Shown: piece after piece, positions 23,058 to 35,649 of the stretch
Layout: each line of letters starts with the position of its first letter
Numbering within the stretch: position 1 is the stretch's first letter
NCBI GenBank assembly: GCA_024803745.1
Contig: JANJXV010000020.1
Span: 23,982,777 to 24,046,776, forward strand
Origin: Megascapheus bottae
Lineage: Eukaryota; Chordata; Mammalia; Rodentia; Geomyidae
Reading direction: 5' to 3'
DNA: 64,000 nt
Translations under genes and position numbers: made by a program
The notes under the pieces: model-generated
Database searches by the model: none
What the model was told of the DNA's origin: nothing
The model's input: only the letters and a program-made list of their open reading frames with translations

Positions 23058-23245
23058 GGGGCCAGGAGGGTGGCCTAGTGGTAGACTACTCGTCTCACAT
23101 GGGGTCCAATTCCTCAGTACCACATACACAGAAAAAGCTGGAAGTGGTGCTGTGGCTCAAGTGGTAGAGTGCTAGCCTTGAGAAAGCACCCAGGTCCTGA
23201 GTTCAAACCCCAGGACTGGCAAAAAAAAGAAAGAAAAAGAAAAAA
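23058..23245 (+). mobile_element. SINE-A copy
   Basis: GGGGCCAGGAGGGTGGCCTAG start with a deletion in the ID-like half; A/GAAA tail. Confidence 0.85.
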
Positions 23246-23247
23246 AA

Positions 23248-23490
23248 GAAATGTGCCTGGTGCTGGTGGCTCATACCTGTAATCCTAGCTACTCAGTTAG
23301 CTAAGATCTGAGGATCACAATTCGAAGCCAGCCGGGACACTAAAGTTCAAGAGACTTTTATTTCCAATTAACCAAAAGAAACCCTGAAGTGGCTCTGTGG
23401 CTCAAGATGATAGAGTGCTAGCCTTGAGCTGAGCTGAAGTGCTCAGGGATACCACTCAGGCCCAAAGTTCAGTGCCACACGCACACACAC
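23248..23490 (+). mobile_element. SINE-B copy
   Basis: GGTGCTGGTGGCTCATACCT start; the end has become a CACACA-rich stretch. Confidence 0.85.
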
Positions 23491-23514
23491 AAACACACAT
23501 GCTCGAGTGTACAT

Positions 23515-23765
23515 CTACACACATCATCACCTGTGATCCTAGGTACTCCAGAGGCTGAGATACAAGAATGATGGAGATTCTAACCCAGCCCAGGCAGTAA
23601 AACACATACAACTCTTAACTTCAGTTAACCAGCAAAAGAGTTTGAAGTAGAGAAATAGCTCAAGTAGTAGAGTATCAGCCTTGAGTAAAAAAATCCAGGA
23701 ACAGTGCTCAGGCCCTGAGTACTAAGAGAGCCCCAGTACTAACACAGAAAAATAAAATAAAATAA
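23515..23765 (+). mobile_element. Older SINE-B copy
   Basis: CATCACCTGTGATCCTAGGTA start; the right half ends in (AAAAT)n. Confidence 0.75.
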
Positions 23766-23767
23766 TA

Positions 23768-23965
23768 GGGCCTGGAATGTAATTTAGTGGTAGAATGCTG
23801 GTCTAGCATGCATGAAGCCCTGAGTTTGATTGTTCAGTACCACATAAGCAGAAAAGACCAGAAGTACGGTTGTGGCTCAAGTGGTAGAGTGGTAGTGGTT
23901 CTTGAGCAAAAGAAACTCAGGGACAGTAATCTGAGTGCAAGCTTCAGGACTGGCTAAATAAATAA
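23768..23965 (+). mobile_element. SINE-A, older subtype
   Basis: GGGCCTGGAATGTAATTTAG with ATGCATGAAGCCCTGAGTTT; closer to the plain ID arrangement than the young copies. This makes four SINEs in tandem from 23,058. Confidence 0.8.
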
Positions 23966-24608
23966 AGTTTTATATCAAAAGACACTCTGAAATTCTCTTT
24001 CCATATATCCTCACAAACAGGAAAACTCTTTTAGTGTAACTCTCTACTCACATAACAGTTTTATCCTGTTGTTGCTTAAACTGAAAGTGGCCTAAATTGA
24101 AACATGTGCTTAAAAAATACAGAACGTCTGTCTTCTGTGAAACTCATTATCAATAGATGTTACCTATTTTCAACAGGGACTCATGAAAATAGAATTCACA
24201 TAGACAACACAGTTCGTGTAGATTCTGGCATAACAATAATTAATTTGGGGATGTGAAAATGTACTTTCCCAGTATGAGATATCACATTTGATTTCTGCCT
24301 CTTTAAGTGACTTTTATCCTTTAACCATTTAGAGCTCTCTAGAACTTGAACAATTTCATTTGTCAGACAGAAAGACATCCTTTCTTTCATCAACCTATTT
24401 TATATTAACTATAAAAATGTGTAAAATTTCATTGCTGTATTTATTGTTATAGCTGAATGATATAAATAAATAAGACAAATAATAAACACATGAAGGCATA
24501 AGCAGTTTACAGCCTTGGCACAGGGCTAAAGTGAATGCCGAATTATGGTATCTGCAGCCTCTACTTCCTCTCTCAGAGCTCCTTAACCAAGGATTCCTTT
24601 AAAAAAAA
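23966..24608. other. No gene seen
   Basis: AT-rich unique sequence. Confidence 0.6.
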
Positions 24609-24839
24609 AAATACTCAGCACTGGTGGCTCACGCCTATAATCCTAACTACACAGGAGGCTGAGATCTGAGAATCTCAAAGTTCAAAGCCAGCTTGGGAAA
24701 GAAAATCTAGGAGACTCATCTTATTCTTGATTAACTACCAAAAAGCTGGAAGTGGAGCTGTGGCTCAAATGTTACCAGCTTTGAACCAAAAAGCTTAGGG
24801 ACAGCACCGAGGCCCAAAATTCAAGCCCTAGTAGTGCCA

Positions 24840-24882
<43 letters not shown>
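24609..24882 (+). mobile_element. SINE-B ending in (CA)n
   Basis: CAGCACTGGTGGCTCACGCC start; the 3' end CCCTAGTAGTGCCAGGA runs straight into about 21 CA units. Confidence 0.85.
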
Positions 24883-24886
<4 letters not shown>

Positions 24887-26110
24887 TATGGAAAGAAAGT
24901 TCTCTAACACAAAAACCTCTGGGATATCTCATCAGAAGATCTATACGCTAAATAAAAACAACTATATTAATTTAATAATATTACTAAGACATTATTGGGA
25001 GAACCTCTTCCTCCAACAAACAAATTAATATTTCTATTGACATCTCAAAACCTATGTGACTAAAACTACTGCTATCTAAGCATATACAAGAGACTGTGGC
25101 ATCAAAACGTGCTCATTATATTTGTTAGCAGAATGCACTTACGGTAAGGGAAATTTTCACTAATGCCCTTAATGCAGCACTGAATGCTTTCCATCCTGTT
25201 AAATCTGAACTGGTGAGTACGTGTCTTTCCTGGAAAATTAGATGAAAAGAACAGAGCACATAACCCAATTCTACTGCATATAAAATTAGGCAAACAGCTA
25301 TGTCTAAGAAGTGCACTTATGTATCCAGTCAATTTTGGAGCTGGGATTTGCTGTTTTTCATTTAACATCATCATATTTGCAAAAACAGCTACAGTTATGC
25401 TATGCTTACTCTGATTTGATGTTTGGCTTATATTTCATTGAAAATATAAACTTCCAATGTCAAGGAGAGCCACTGATAATATTATTGTCTATCTGATAAA
25501 AGGCAAGCTTTCAAGAGAAAATTAGGAATATCATGTCCAACACTGTGAGGATAACAGTTTATGAACTTAAACACATTCTTGAAGAAATTGATAGTCATGT
25601 AAATATATATATAGGATTTTTTCATGGATAATAAAATCTATCAAGATTTAGCTGATCAGTGGAACTCATGGACATGGTATTTTCCAAATGGCCAATGTAT
25701 TTGTTACAGCAGGGTGATACTAGCCAACAATGATATAGTATATATCAAAAAATGGGGGAAAAAGAGATCCTGGATGTTGAAAATAAATAAATATTTAATC
25801 TTTTGTGATATGTAAGCACTCCACCACTGAGATACTTCTACAGGCCTGTTTAAACTTGATTTAGACATTACATAATGTGTAGATTTTTGTGTATATATAC
25901 TGGAAATATCACAGGGTACGCTATGAGTATGTATAATTTTTTTACTTTTCTATTTAAAATTGTATTTTTATTATCTTTAAGTAGTTATATAAAGGAGTTG
26001 CCTTCAAGAAAGCTATTTATGAATACAGTGAGTCTTGATCAATGTTACCACTTTCAACGTTCTCACCCAGCCCTCCCAACCTACTTCTTCCCTTATTTTT
26101 TGTTTTCTTT
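24883..26110. other. No gene seen
   Basis: AT-rich unique sequence. Several frames of 60-90 codons have no domain, splice or codon evidence. Confidence 0.55.
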
Positions 26111-26111
26111 T

Positions 26112-26225
26112 TATTTTTTGCCAGTACTGGGGCTTGAACGCAGGGCCTAGGCATGTCCTAGGGCATTCTCAAGGCTAGCACTCTACCACTTGGTCCACAG
26201 TACCACTTCTGGCTTTTTCCTTGTT
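26112..26225 (-). mobile_element. SINE-A right half
   Basis: Antisense TTTTGCCAGTACTGGGGCTT to CCACTTCTGGCTTTTT only. Confidence 0.8.
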
Positions 26226-26231
26226 TTTTTC

Positions 26232-26415
26232 TCCTTTGTCCTGGGGCTTGAACTCAGGGTCTGAGGTCCTTGGTCTTTCTCAAAGCTAGAGCTCTACCAC
26301 TTGAGCCACAGCACCACTTCAGGATTTTTCTATGTATGCAGCAACCAAGGAATCTAACCCAGGTCTTTGTGCATGCTAGGCTGGCACTCTACCACTAGGC
26401 CATGTCCCTCCCCCC
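26232..26415 (-). mobile_element. SINE-A copy
   Basis: Complete antisense dimer ending AGGCCATGTCCCTCCCCCC. Confidence 0.85.
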
Positions 26416-26589
26416 CCCCACTTTTCCTAAATGTTTTTAGGATGTGCATGGAAATCTTTTTGCCATTTAACAAAGCAGTTTATGTACACAATGTATCTTG
26501 ATTTCATCCCTTCCTTAGTTTTACACACACCTTGACCCTCTCTTTCTCCTATTTGTCTTAATTTTATGGTGTATAGAATGAATTTTTTT

Positions 26590-26822
26590 CTTTGTTCTTT
26601 ATACTTTTTGTCAGTTGTGGGACTTGAACTTAGGGCTTGGGCACTGTCCCTGTGCATCTTGGTGCCCAAAGCTAGTGCTCTACCACTTGAGCCAGAGTGC
26701 CAGTTCCAGTTTAATTGGAGATAAAAGTCTCATGGGGACTTTTCTGCCCGGGTTGACTCTGAACTATGATCCTCAAATCTCAGCCTCCTGAAATTACAGG
26801 CTTAAACCATTGATGCATAACT
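26590..26822 (-). mobile_element. SINE-B copy
   Basis: Antisense right and left halves, with part of the join deleted. Confidence 0.8.
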
Positions 26823-26949
26823 GCATTTGCTCCTTTCTCCCCACCGCCCCCCCTTCATTTGTTTATCTTTCTCCCCTTGGCCATACTCCTCCTCTTGCAA
26901 GCACCAACTTCCTGATACTTATTTTTGGGGCTTTGAGTTAGTCTTTCTT

Positions 26950-28253
26950 TAAAAAAAAATCATACTATTTGAGCTCTCCAGAGAGTCTATTATACTTCAG
27001 TTAATTCACTTGTAACTGCTTGTATACCACCCAGTGTGTTTTCTTATAGATTTATAGGCATGTTCTAAATACCACAAATGAGAAAAATCACATAACCTGT
27101 GTTTCTCTGGATCTGGCTTACTTCATTTAATATAATTTTTCCAAGACTTTCTATTTCCTTGTAAATGATACAATATCATTCTTTTACTAGGTGAGTAGAA
27201 TTCCATTGTGTGTATATACTACATTTTCTTGATTCATTTGTCCATGGAGGGGCATCTGGGCTGATTCCATATTTGGGCTATGGTAAATAATCCTGCAATG
27301 AACATGGTTGTGCTGGTAGGTTTAGTGTAGCCTTGTCTCTGCTCTATTTGCTAAATGTCCAGGAGTGAAATTGGTAGGTTATAGGGTATTCTATGTTCAG
27401 TTTTTTTTTAGAAACTTCCATACTACTTGGACAAGCTTACATTCCTAGAAACAGTGTATTAGGGTTCCCTTTAGGCTAAATCCTCATCAGCTTTTGTTAT
27501 TGTTAGATTTCTTGATAATGGGCATTCTAATTGGGATGATATGGAATTACAATGTTGTTTTGATTTGCATTTCCTTTATAGTCAGAGATGTGGAACAATT
27601 TTTTCTTGTGTTTCCTGGGCATTTTTATTTCTTCTAAGTCTCTCTTTCTTTAAGCCATTGTCTCACTTATAACTGGGTTGTTGTTTCTTTAAGAGTTTAG
27701 TTTTTGAGGGTTTAATTTTTTGAGCTCTAAATTTATTTTGCACGTTAGGCATCTCCGATCTGTAGGATTTCCAAATTCAATGCAATACACATCAAATCCC
27801 AACAACAGTTTTCAATGACATAGAGAAAACAATCCAAAGGTTCATATGGAATAACAGAATATTCCAAACAGCAGAAGCAATCCTTAGCAGGAAGAGCAAT
27901 GTTGGAGAAATAACAACATCAAACTTCAAATTCTATTACAAAGCCATAGTAATAAAAGCAGGTTGGTACTGGCACAAAAATAGGCCTGAGGGCCAATAAA
28001 TCAGAATAAAAGACCCATAAATGAACTGACAGACCAATATTTTTCTAATATTTAATAACAGAGCCAAAAACAAAGGCCTGGGAAAAAGACAGCCTCTTTA
28101 ACAAATGATGCTGGCAAACGTAGCTTTCCACATATAGAAAACTAAAAACTAGATCCTTAAATATCTCCTTGCACCAGAATCAGTTCAAAATGCATAAAGA
28201 CCTCAATGTAAGACCAGAAATCCTGAAACTACTACAAGAAGGGGCAGGGAGGA
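26950..28253 (-). mobile_element. Old L1 with inverted 5' part
   Basis: 26,950-27,720 is the L1 3' end on the - strand (antisense CTGGCTTACTTCATTTAAT and CCATTGTGTGTATATACTAC mark the ORF2 end). 27,725-28,253 is upstream ORF2 sequence on the + strand, with recognisable IQRFIWNN and GWYWHKNRP pieces. The two halves face each other, as expected from twin priming. A continuation (AACATTAGGACTCCTAAGCA) appears at 30,882, after the younger L1 that interrupts it. Stops and frameshifts throughout. Confidence 0.75.
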
Positions 28254-30870
28254 TTTCTTTGATGAATATTGATGCGAAACTTCTCAACAAAATACTGGCC
28301 AATCGTCTTCAGCAACTCATCAAAAAAAATTATACACTATGATCAAACAGGATTCATCACAGGGATGCAAGGCTGGTTCAACATAAGCAAATCAATTAAT
28401 ATAATTCAATACATCAACAGGAGCAAGGACAAGAATCACATGATTGTCTCAATAAATGCAGAAAAGGCATTTGACAAGATCCAACACCCCTTTATGCTAA
28501 AAGCTCTGGAGAAATTAGAAATCCATGGAACATTCCTCAACATAATAAAGGTTGTATATAATAAACCCACAGCTATCATTTTACTTAATGGCAAAAAGCT
28601 AAAGCCATATCCTCTAAAATCAGGAACGAGACAAGGATGCCCACTCTCTCCACTCCTCTTTAACATAGTATTAGAATTCCTAGCCAGAGCAATAAGGCAA
28701 GAAGCAAGCATAAAGGGATCCAAGTAGGGAAAGAGGAAGTGAAACTTTCCCTCTTTGCAAATGACATGATTCTGTATTTAAAGAACCCTATAGACTCCAC
28801 TCCCAAGCTGCTTGAGCTGATTCAAAACTTTGGCAAGGTAGCAGGGTATAAAACCCTCAAAAATCAACTGCCTTCCGATATGCCAACAATGAGAGGGACG
28901 AGGCAACAATCAGGAAAGCAACTCCTTTTGCAATAGCCTCAAAGAAAATAAAGTACCTAGGAATTAACTCATCTAAGAACATAAAGAATCTTTTTGATGA
29001 AAACCTTAAAACCCTGAAAAAGGAAATTAAAGCAGAATTGAGAAAATGGAAAAATCTCCAATGTTCCGGGATTGGAAGAATTAACATCGTGAAAATGACA
29101 ATCTTGCCAAGGGCTATCTACAAATTCAGTGTAATACCCATCAATATCCCAATGTCATTCTTTAAAGAAATAGAAGAAGCAATCCAAAATTCCATATGGA
29201 ATAATAAAAGACCCCATATAGCAAAAACAATTCTTAGCAGAAAGAACAGTTCAGGAAGAATTTCAATACCAAACTTTAGACTCTATTACAGAGCTATAGT
29301 AACCAAAACAGCTTGGTACTGGCACAATAATAGGCCTGAAGACCAATGGAATAGAACTGAGGACCCAGATATTAACCCACAGACCTATCGCCACCTAATC
29401 TTTGATAAGGGAGCCAAAAAAAATAGAATGGAAGAAAGACAGCCTCTTCAACAAGTTGTGCTGGCAGAACTGGTGAAGCACCTGCAAAAAACTAAAGTTG
29501 GCTCATTCTTTGTCACCCTGCACCAGAATTAGCTCCAAATGGATCAAAGACCTTGAGGTAAAAGCAGATACACTGAAAACTTTACAAAAAGGAATAGGAG
29601 ATACACTAGGCCTCCTTGGCACAGGTAGAAACTTTCTTAATAAGGACCCAGAAACACAACAAATCAGAGAAAGTCTGAATAAGAGAGACTGCATTAAACT
29701 GCAGAGCTTCTGTATGGCAAAGGACATAGCTAGCAAACTAACTAGAAAGCCTACAGAGTGAGAGAAGATCTTCACCAGCCATACAACAAAGGCCTCATAT
29801 CTAAAAAAAACTAAATCTAAAAAAACCTGAATCACTCCAAAACTAATCTCCAAAGAAACAACCATCCCATTAAAAGATGGGCCAAAGACTTAAAGAGAGT
29901 CTTCTCTGAAGAAGAAATAAGAATGGCCTATAGACATATGAAGAAATGCTCAACATCTCTGGCCATAAAAGAAATGCAAATCAAAACAACTCTAAGATTC
30001 CACCTCACTCCAGTTAGAATGGCCATGATCAAGAAAACTAATAACAACAGATGCTGGAGGGGATGTGGCCAGGAGGGATCACTACTACACTGTTGGTGGA
30101 AGTGCAAACTCGTTCAACCACTATGGAAAGCAGTATGGTGGTTCCTCAAAAAGTTAAACATAGAGCTTCCCTATGACCCAGCAATTCCACTACTTGGCAT
30201 TTACCCAATCATCCAGAAACAAATTGCAGCACTATTTACCATAGCGAAGATATGGAACCAACCCAGATGCCCCTCAGTTGATGAGTGGATCAACAAGATG
30301 TGGTATTTGTACACAATGGAATTTTATATTGCTGTCAGAAAGAATGACATCGCCCCATTTGTAAGGAAATGGAAAGACTTGGAAAAAATCATATTAAGTG
30401 AAGTAAGCCAGACTCAGAGGAATGTAGGCTCAATGGTTTCCCTCATTTGTCATAACCAGTAGAAACCTTGGGCTCTCCTAGCAGAGATTTACAATAGAAC
30501 AAAACCTACATACATAAGGCCATATAGTATGACACTAATTGAAAGGACCTCCAGGATATAGAAACAAAAGCATATAATGAGTGATTATTGTCTTTAATGT
30601 ACTATGTTATCTCTCTTTTGCTGTCCCTTGATTATCTCATATTGTTACAGTATTTTACCTGGTTATCTGATATATTGTACATATGCGTATTTGGTTATTT
30701 GAAATAGGATAGGGAAGGGGGGAAACAAGATGAGAGGTGGGGGTGGAGGGAGAGAAATGGGGACCAAGACATGAGAAAGGGTATCGATGTTTGTGAAGTA
30801 ATGCACCTTCTATCTGGTGAATGTAATCTAACCCTTCTATTAATTATTATTAAAAATATATGAAAAAAGA
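28254..30870 (+). mobile_element. 5'-truncated L1 (ORF2 RT to 3' UTR)
   Basis: Begins inside reverse transcriptase. 28,269-28,727 holds conserved blocks ([20 protein letters not shown], then [13 protein letters not shown], then [20 protein letters not shown]). After a frameshift, 28,739-28,936 carries the catalytic-loop region as [10 protein letters not shown]; the usual FADD is FAND, so one of the two metal-binding aspartates is lost. 29,038-30,462 gives the ORF2 C-terminus ([19 protein letters not shown] and SLICHNQ before the stop). The 3' UTR and A-rich end follow to 30,870. The flanks share GCAGGGAGGA (28,244-28,253 and 30,872-30,881), a target-site duplication. Frameshifts near 28,730 and 29,490 and the internal loss near 30,215 make it inactive. 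It lies inside the older L1. Confidence 0.92.
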
Positions 30871-30881
30871 TGCAGGGAGGA

Positions 30882-31000
30882 ACATTAGGACTCCTAAGCA
30901 CAGCTCTGCAGGTCAAGGTCTGAGTGTTAAGGTCAAGGCGTCAGCAGCATCCAGTAAAATGTCTGAGAGCTCTGAGGGCATGGACTGACACCTTCCAAAC
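30882..31000 (+). mobile_element. Continuation of the older L1
   Basis: Directly past the target-site duplication, the sequence resumes as expected from the ORF2 text that stops at 28,253. Its far end is unclear. Confidence 0.45.
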
Positions 31001-31249
31001 TGACAGATACTGTCTGGCTGTGGCTGTAGCACTGCTCCCTCTGCCTTGTCCATACATCCTATCTATGTCTGTCTGAGTCTCCTTTTCTCTGCCTCCATCT
31101 CTATCTCCACCTCCCCATCCCCACTCCTCCACTTCCCCACCCCCACTCTGGGCTGTCTCTCTCAAACACTGTGGAGGCATTTCAATAATCTTACCCTGCT
31201 TTCTTTAATCATTTCTGAAAAAAAAGACCCATTTTCTAGATAATGCACA

Positions 31250-31690
31250 GGTTGTAGGAATTCACAGGTGATTATATCCTTGAGGGGATCCAATTACCAC
31301 AGCCAGGTTTACATATAAATAACTGACATGGTATCTGTGTGCACTCAGCCGTCCCTTCAGAAAAGAACATGACACTCAACATGAAGACGTACAATTAGCT
31401 GACAGCTTCAAGCTACAAAACCTTCAGGATATGCTACATCATCGGAGCTGAAGCCACGTGGGCAACCACCAACCAACAGCTGACCATAGCAGGAATGCAA
31501 GGAGTTAGTCATTTGCCCAGCCTGGAACCACTCTACAAGCTCCCCAGTGGGGGGCTGAGATTTAGCTACTCCCCCTTCTCCTCCCTTTTTCTCTCTATTT
31601 TTCTTCCTTCTCCCTTCTATACAGAGTTACTCCTATGAATCTCTTGCATTACCAAGTTTAGTTTGACATCATTTTCCAGAGGACACAAAC
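31250..31690 (+). mobile_element. Candidate ERVL-type LTR
   Basis: Contains CAGTGGGGGGCTGAGATTTA, a CT-rich stretch (31,565-31,620), ATGAATCTCTTGCATTACCA (R/U5-like) and an end around CCAGAGGACACAAACTC. A tRNA-primer-site-like TGTTGATACTGAGAG follows at 31,698. The order matches LTR-R-U5-leader of ERVL elements, though no family match could be computed. Confidence 0.45.
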
Positions 31691-32062
31691 TCAATCTGTT
31701 GATACTGAGAGTAATTGATGGCAGTAGGTAGCAAGAGAGACTTTGCAAGTTAGGTTACTCACTGGCCAACTAGAAATAACCCAGTGCCCAGTGACATGGA
31801 GAGTTTCTGGCACAAGGTAGAGGCATACCTGCTAAACTTTTGCAAGTGGTGAGTCGGGAGAGCACTAGGCTACAGACAGCTGCTCTGGCCAGGGGAGAAA
31901 TTCACCATGGGTATATGAGTAATGGAACTGGCTGTGTATTATTAAACTATATTGCTGCCACACAACAGATTTGGGGGAAAATGAAAGCAGTTAAAGCAAG
32001 AGCTAAAGGACCTCTTGGAAAGCATCCCATGCCTTTATCTCTTCCAGTGAGATAACAGATGC

Positions 32063-32290
32063 TGGGTACTGAAGATCATGCCTATAATCCTAGCCATACA
32101 AGAGGCTCAGATCTGAAGATCATGGCTCGAAGCCAGCCCAGGCAGGGAAGTCATGAGACTCTTCTCTCCAAATAAGCACAAAAATTGCTGGAAGTGGAGC
32201 TGTGGCTCAAGTGGCAGAGTGCTAGCCCTGAGTAAAAGAAGGTTCAGGCCTGGAGTTCAAACCAGTGCAAAAACAAAGAGAAGAGATAGA
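32063..32290 (+). mobile_element. SINE-B copy
   Basis: GATCATGCCTATAATCCTAG start; shortened right half. Confidence 0.8.
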
Positions 32291-32439
32291 GCTGTAGAAC
32301 ACATTCTGGATTGTCAAACTTCAGAAACTATTGGATAAATAGCTAAGACAAGTTTGGTACTTAAAGGACAAGGCACTAGTTAAAAATATAGTATAAAGTG
32401 TGGAACTAAGAGGGAACAAACACAACATGTTAAAAATGA

Positions 32440-32600
32440 ACTATACAACTTGTGGGTGGGGAAGGGAGGGAAAAGCTGGGAGAGAGCGAAGGGAAGGATG
32501 ACATTGTCCAAAAAGAAATGTACTCTACCTGACATATGTAACTGCAACTTCTTTGTACATCACCTTTATAATAACAATAAAAATTAAAAATATATAGATG
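32440..32600 (+). mobile_element. L1 3' UTR tail
   Basis: A purine-rich block (GGGGAAGGGAGGGAAAAGC), then TGTAACTGCAACTTCTTTGT and an AATAAAAATTAAAAATA end. Confidence 0.7.
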
Positions 32601-33089
32601 GAGTCTCAAAGGCCCAGGCTCTCAGAAGCAGAGAGGGACCTTTGGTGATCTGTCGCTTTCAATTAACAGCCTATGAGGCCCTATTATGAGTTAGCACTTC
32701 CCCTAAGCAAAAGGATGGTTCAGAGATCTCTCCCCCACAAACAATGATTTCCTCCCTCAGGAGCTATTCCTGTTTCTCATGTGGCTCCCAGATCACCAGC
32801 AAGGGTTAAATCCCAGCCTGGCACAGCTATGCTTATATGAGGAGGAGCAGGAGATTACATCTAAAGTAGCAGCAAGGATCAACTAGGTTGTACTGGCAGA
32901 GGGCTCATAGGATTAGATTTCAAGTATGCTTGATCTACTGCGCAAGCACAAGTTAATGACTTAGAAACACTCTCTTAGACCATAGGATTTAACACCCTGT
33001 CAAAGATCCAAACAGATAGGATAAACTCGGTGGTAGGTGGCTTTAAAAACTTGGGGGTAAGTAATAGCCAGTGCTAAGCAAATCAGAAA

Positions 33090-33092
33090 TGT

Positions 33093-33142
<50 letters not shown>
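33090..33142. repeat. (GT)n microsatellite
   Basis: About 26 GT units. Confidence 0.95.
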
Positions 33143-33143
<1 letters not shown>

Positions 33144-35101
33144 GCCATAGGAAGCAGTGGGGAAAATAACTAAGAATCAGCAGGAATTGGGCAGGTAGGA
33201 CATGGATGTATTTATGAGTCAGAAAGACTAGAGAATTATCATCCACAAGAGAACTTAAGGGGCATTTTACTTGTGAAGACCATCAGAGGTGAAATGGGAA
33301 GAGGGCCATCAACATCCCTAGAGGAATTCACTGGTGGGCCTCATCTGCAGGCCAGGTCTACATGAGGAGAGGTAGTCACCGAGAGTGACTCACAAGAGCA
33401 ATACTGATAACAAGTCATGAAGTCATAGATGTCAGAGAGTGGTTCTTAAGTACCTAGCAGAAGTCCCTCCTACGATGGAGAAAGCACATCTGGACTCAAG
33501 TCCATGTGGTGCCAGAAAGCAGCTTTAAACTTCATAAGGAGATCACTCAAAGTTCTATTTCTGCAACCCTCCCCCCTTTAATTTCCCACCTCATGTTTGT
33601 ACAACATCCTAGATGACCAGCTGAGACAAGTAGAGAAAACCTGACTTTCACTTACAAATTACTTGGCTCTGTATTTGGACAGGTTTGAAAGCTAGGGGAA
33701 AAAATGGAGATGGTACTGTAGTCCCATTTAGAGATAACCTTGAAAGTCACAGATGAGAGAAAATAATTACAATGATAGGAGCTTCAACTGGTACCCTTGA
33801 TCATTGCCTTTGTGTGGAAGGAGTGGTGCAAAGTGAGGTGTTCTAATAATGACACTATACTTACATAATCATCACAGGCAGTAGTACATGGGCCAGTAGG
33901 CTGGGCAAGGGCCTAAGAGGAAAAAATTGGGAGACTGGCATGAAGAATTCTAGAAGAGAGGCAAGTAGATGAATGCATGAGAATGGATACAAAATGTAAA
34001 TGCTTATATCACATGATAATATGCACCAGAAAGCAGCTACTAAAGAATACACTGTAAACAACTGTGCAGATTAAAGAAAGCTCACCCAGTGGAAATCAGC
34101 AGAGCTTCATAACCAATCATCAGTAAGAGAATCATACAAGTGGAGTACTCACCATGGTAACATATGGACCCACCAGCATGGATTTTTTTTATTTAACCTG
34201 CCAACAGTGGAAGTCAAAGTTGAACCCATGATACGGCACTGTTCCTCAAGAGGACCCACTAGCCATTCAGTGGCAAGTTAACTACACTAGTCATGGAAGG
34301 GCCTATTCTCTCAGTAATCTACACTTCTTCTAAGGAAGGGGCTGTCTCTCTTTGCTTACATACTTCCTGCCAACACTACTATTGGGAGGCTAATTTGCAA
34401 ACATGGCAGCACACAGCATAACCTCCAATCCATTTCTCAGAGAAGGAAGTACAATAGTGATCCCAAGACCTGCAGACTCTCTGATCATAGTATAGATAAT
34501 ACCATCCAAAAAACAATCCGCTTGGGATGGCTAGCGGGTTGACTGGTAAAAATGCACTGCCAAGCTTCAAGCATCTGAGAAACACTCTGCAATGAGCTCC
34601 TCCAAATGAGTTTGGAGATGTGAATGAATTGGCATGGCACAAGGAGAAGACTATGGTAACTATGGAGATGCACCTCTTGGATCTAGCTTCACCAATTTTG
34701 TGTTCAGTACCCAGGCGTGTGCTTCACTGACAGTCATCAACTGTGGCAACTTCAGGACTCACTAGTGAGTAAGCTGAGCCCATGGTGCTTCCAAGTAGCC
34801 TCCATGCAAGGCCTGAGCCAGTGCTACCTATGTGGAACCTTGTATGGCCCCACAGTTCTTTCCCCTCCCCTTAAAGGAGTCAAGTTTGTTCCTGAAGATG
34901 TTCTCTGCCTAGTCTCACATTCCTTTTCTCTCTGGAGGTCACAGGCAGTTTTGACATATCTTTCACACTACATCTCCTTTATGTCTAACTCCATCCAGGG
35001 CCTGATTCCTACAGGAACTAAACTTATATTTTATACTTCTATATTGTCTTACCAATCCACATAACAAAAGTAACTTATATTTCCTATCAAACCTCCATCT
35101 T

Positions 35102-35335
35102 CGCTGGGTGCCAGTAGCTCATGCCTGTAATCCTAGCTACTCGGGAGGCTGAGATCTGAGGATCATGGTGCAAAGCCAGCTAAAAGACTCTTATCTCCAA
35201 TTAACTACCAGAAAACCAGAAGTGGCATTGTGGCTCAAGTGGTAGAACACTACTAGCCTTGAGCTGAAGAGTTCAGGGACAGCACCCAGGCCTGGAGTTC
35301 AAGCCCCACGACCGACAAAATGAAACAAAACAAAC
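35102..35335 (+). mobile_element. SINE-B copy
   Basis: GCTGGGTGCCAGTAGCTCATG start and CCCCACGACCGACAAAATG end; complete. Confidence 0.88.
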
Positions 35336-35649
35336 CTCCATCTGTAGTGTAGATTTTTGCCTATATCATGCAATTAAAGTCCTTAATGATGATCTCAGTA
35401 CATAGCAACTAACCCTAAGCAATGCAGAAATGCAAGAGGAATTTAACATGAAGAATGAGATTACAAGGTCTTAGAGAAAACGTTGGCCTTCCTAACTCAT
35501 GCCTTTTAAGACTGGGCGTAGAGATAGAACTTTCATACAGGCAATCTCAATTTAAATATTTAAACTCCACTAATGCTATTGTTTTCACCATAAAGACAAC
35601 CTATTTTCAGTGTGTTGAAAGTGTATTTGTAACAGTTATTTAAACTCTT

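Larger units (their letters stand above)
31691..35000 (+). mobile_element. Decayed ERVL-like internal region
   Basis: Most of the block is too decayed to translate. The clearest part is 34,140-34,330, where the order (GGATTTT..., TTAACCTGCCAACAGTGGAA, CACTGTTCCTCAAGAGGACC, then a QWQVNYT-like translation) follows the start of the integrase core in ERVL pol. There the first catalytic Asp of the usual W-Q-x-D-Y is Asn. Frames are broken many times. The block also holds a SINE-B, an L1 tail and a GT repeat, listed separately. The downstream limit is uncertain. Confidence 0.45.

Noticed and set aside
34379..35064. Overlapping frames of 60-115 codons as a gene
   Set aside because: No start context, splice sites or domain; the block continues the ERVL-like remnant.
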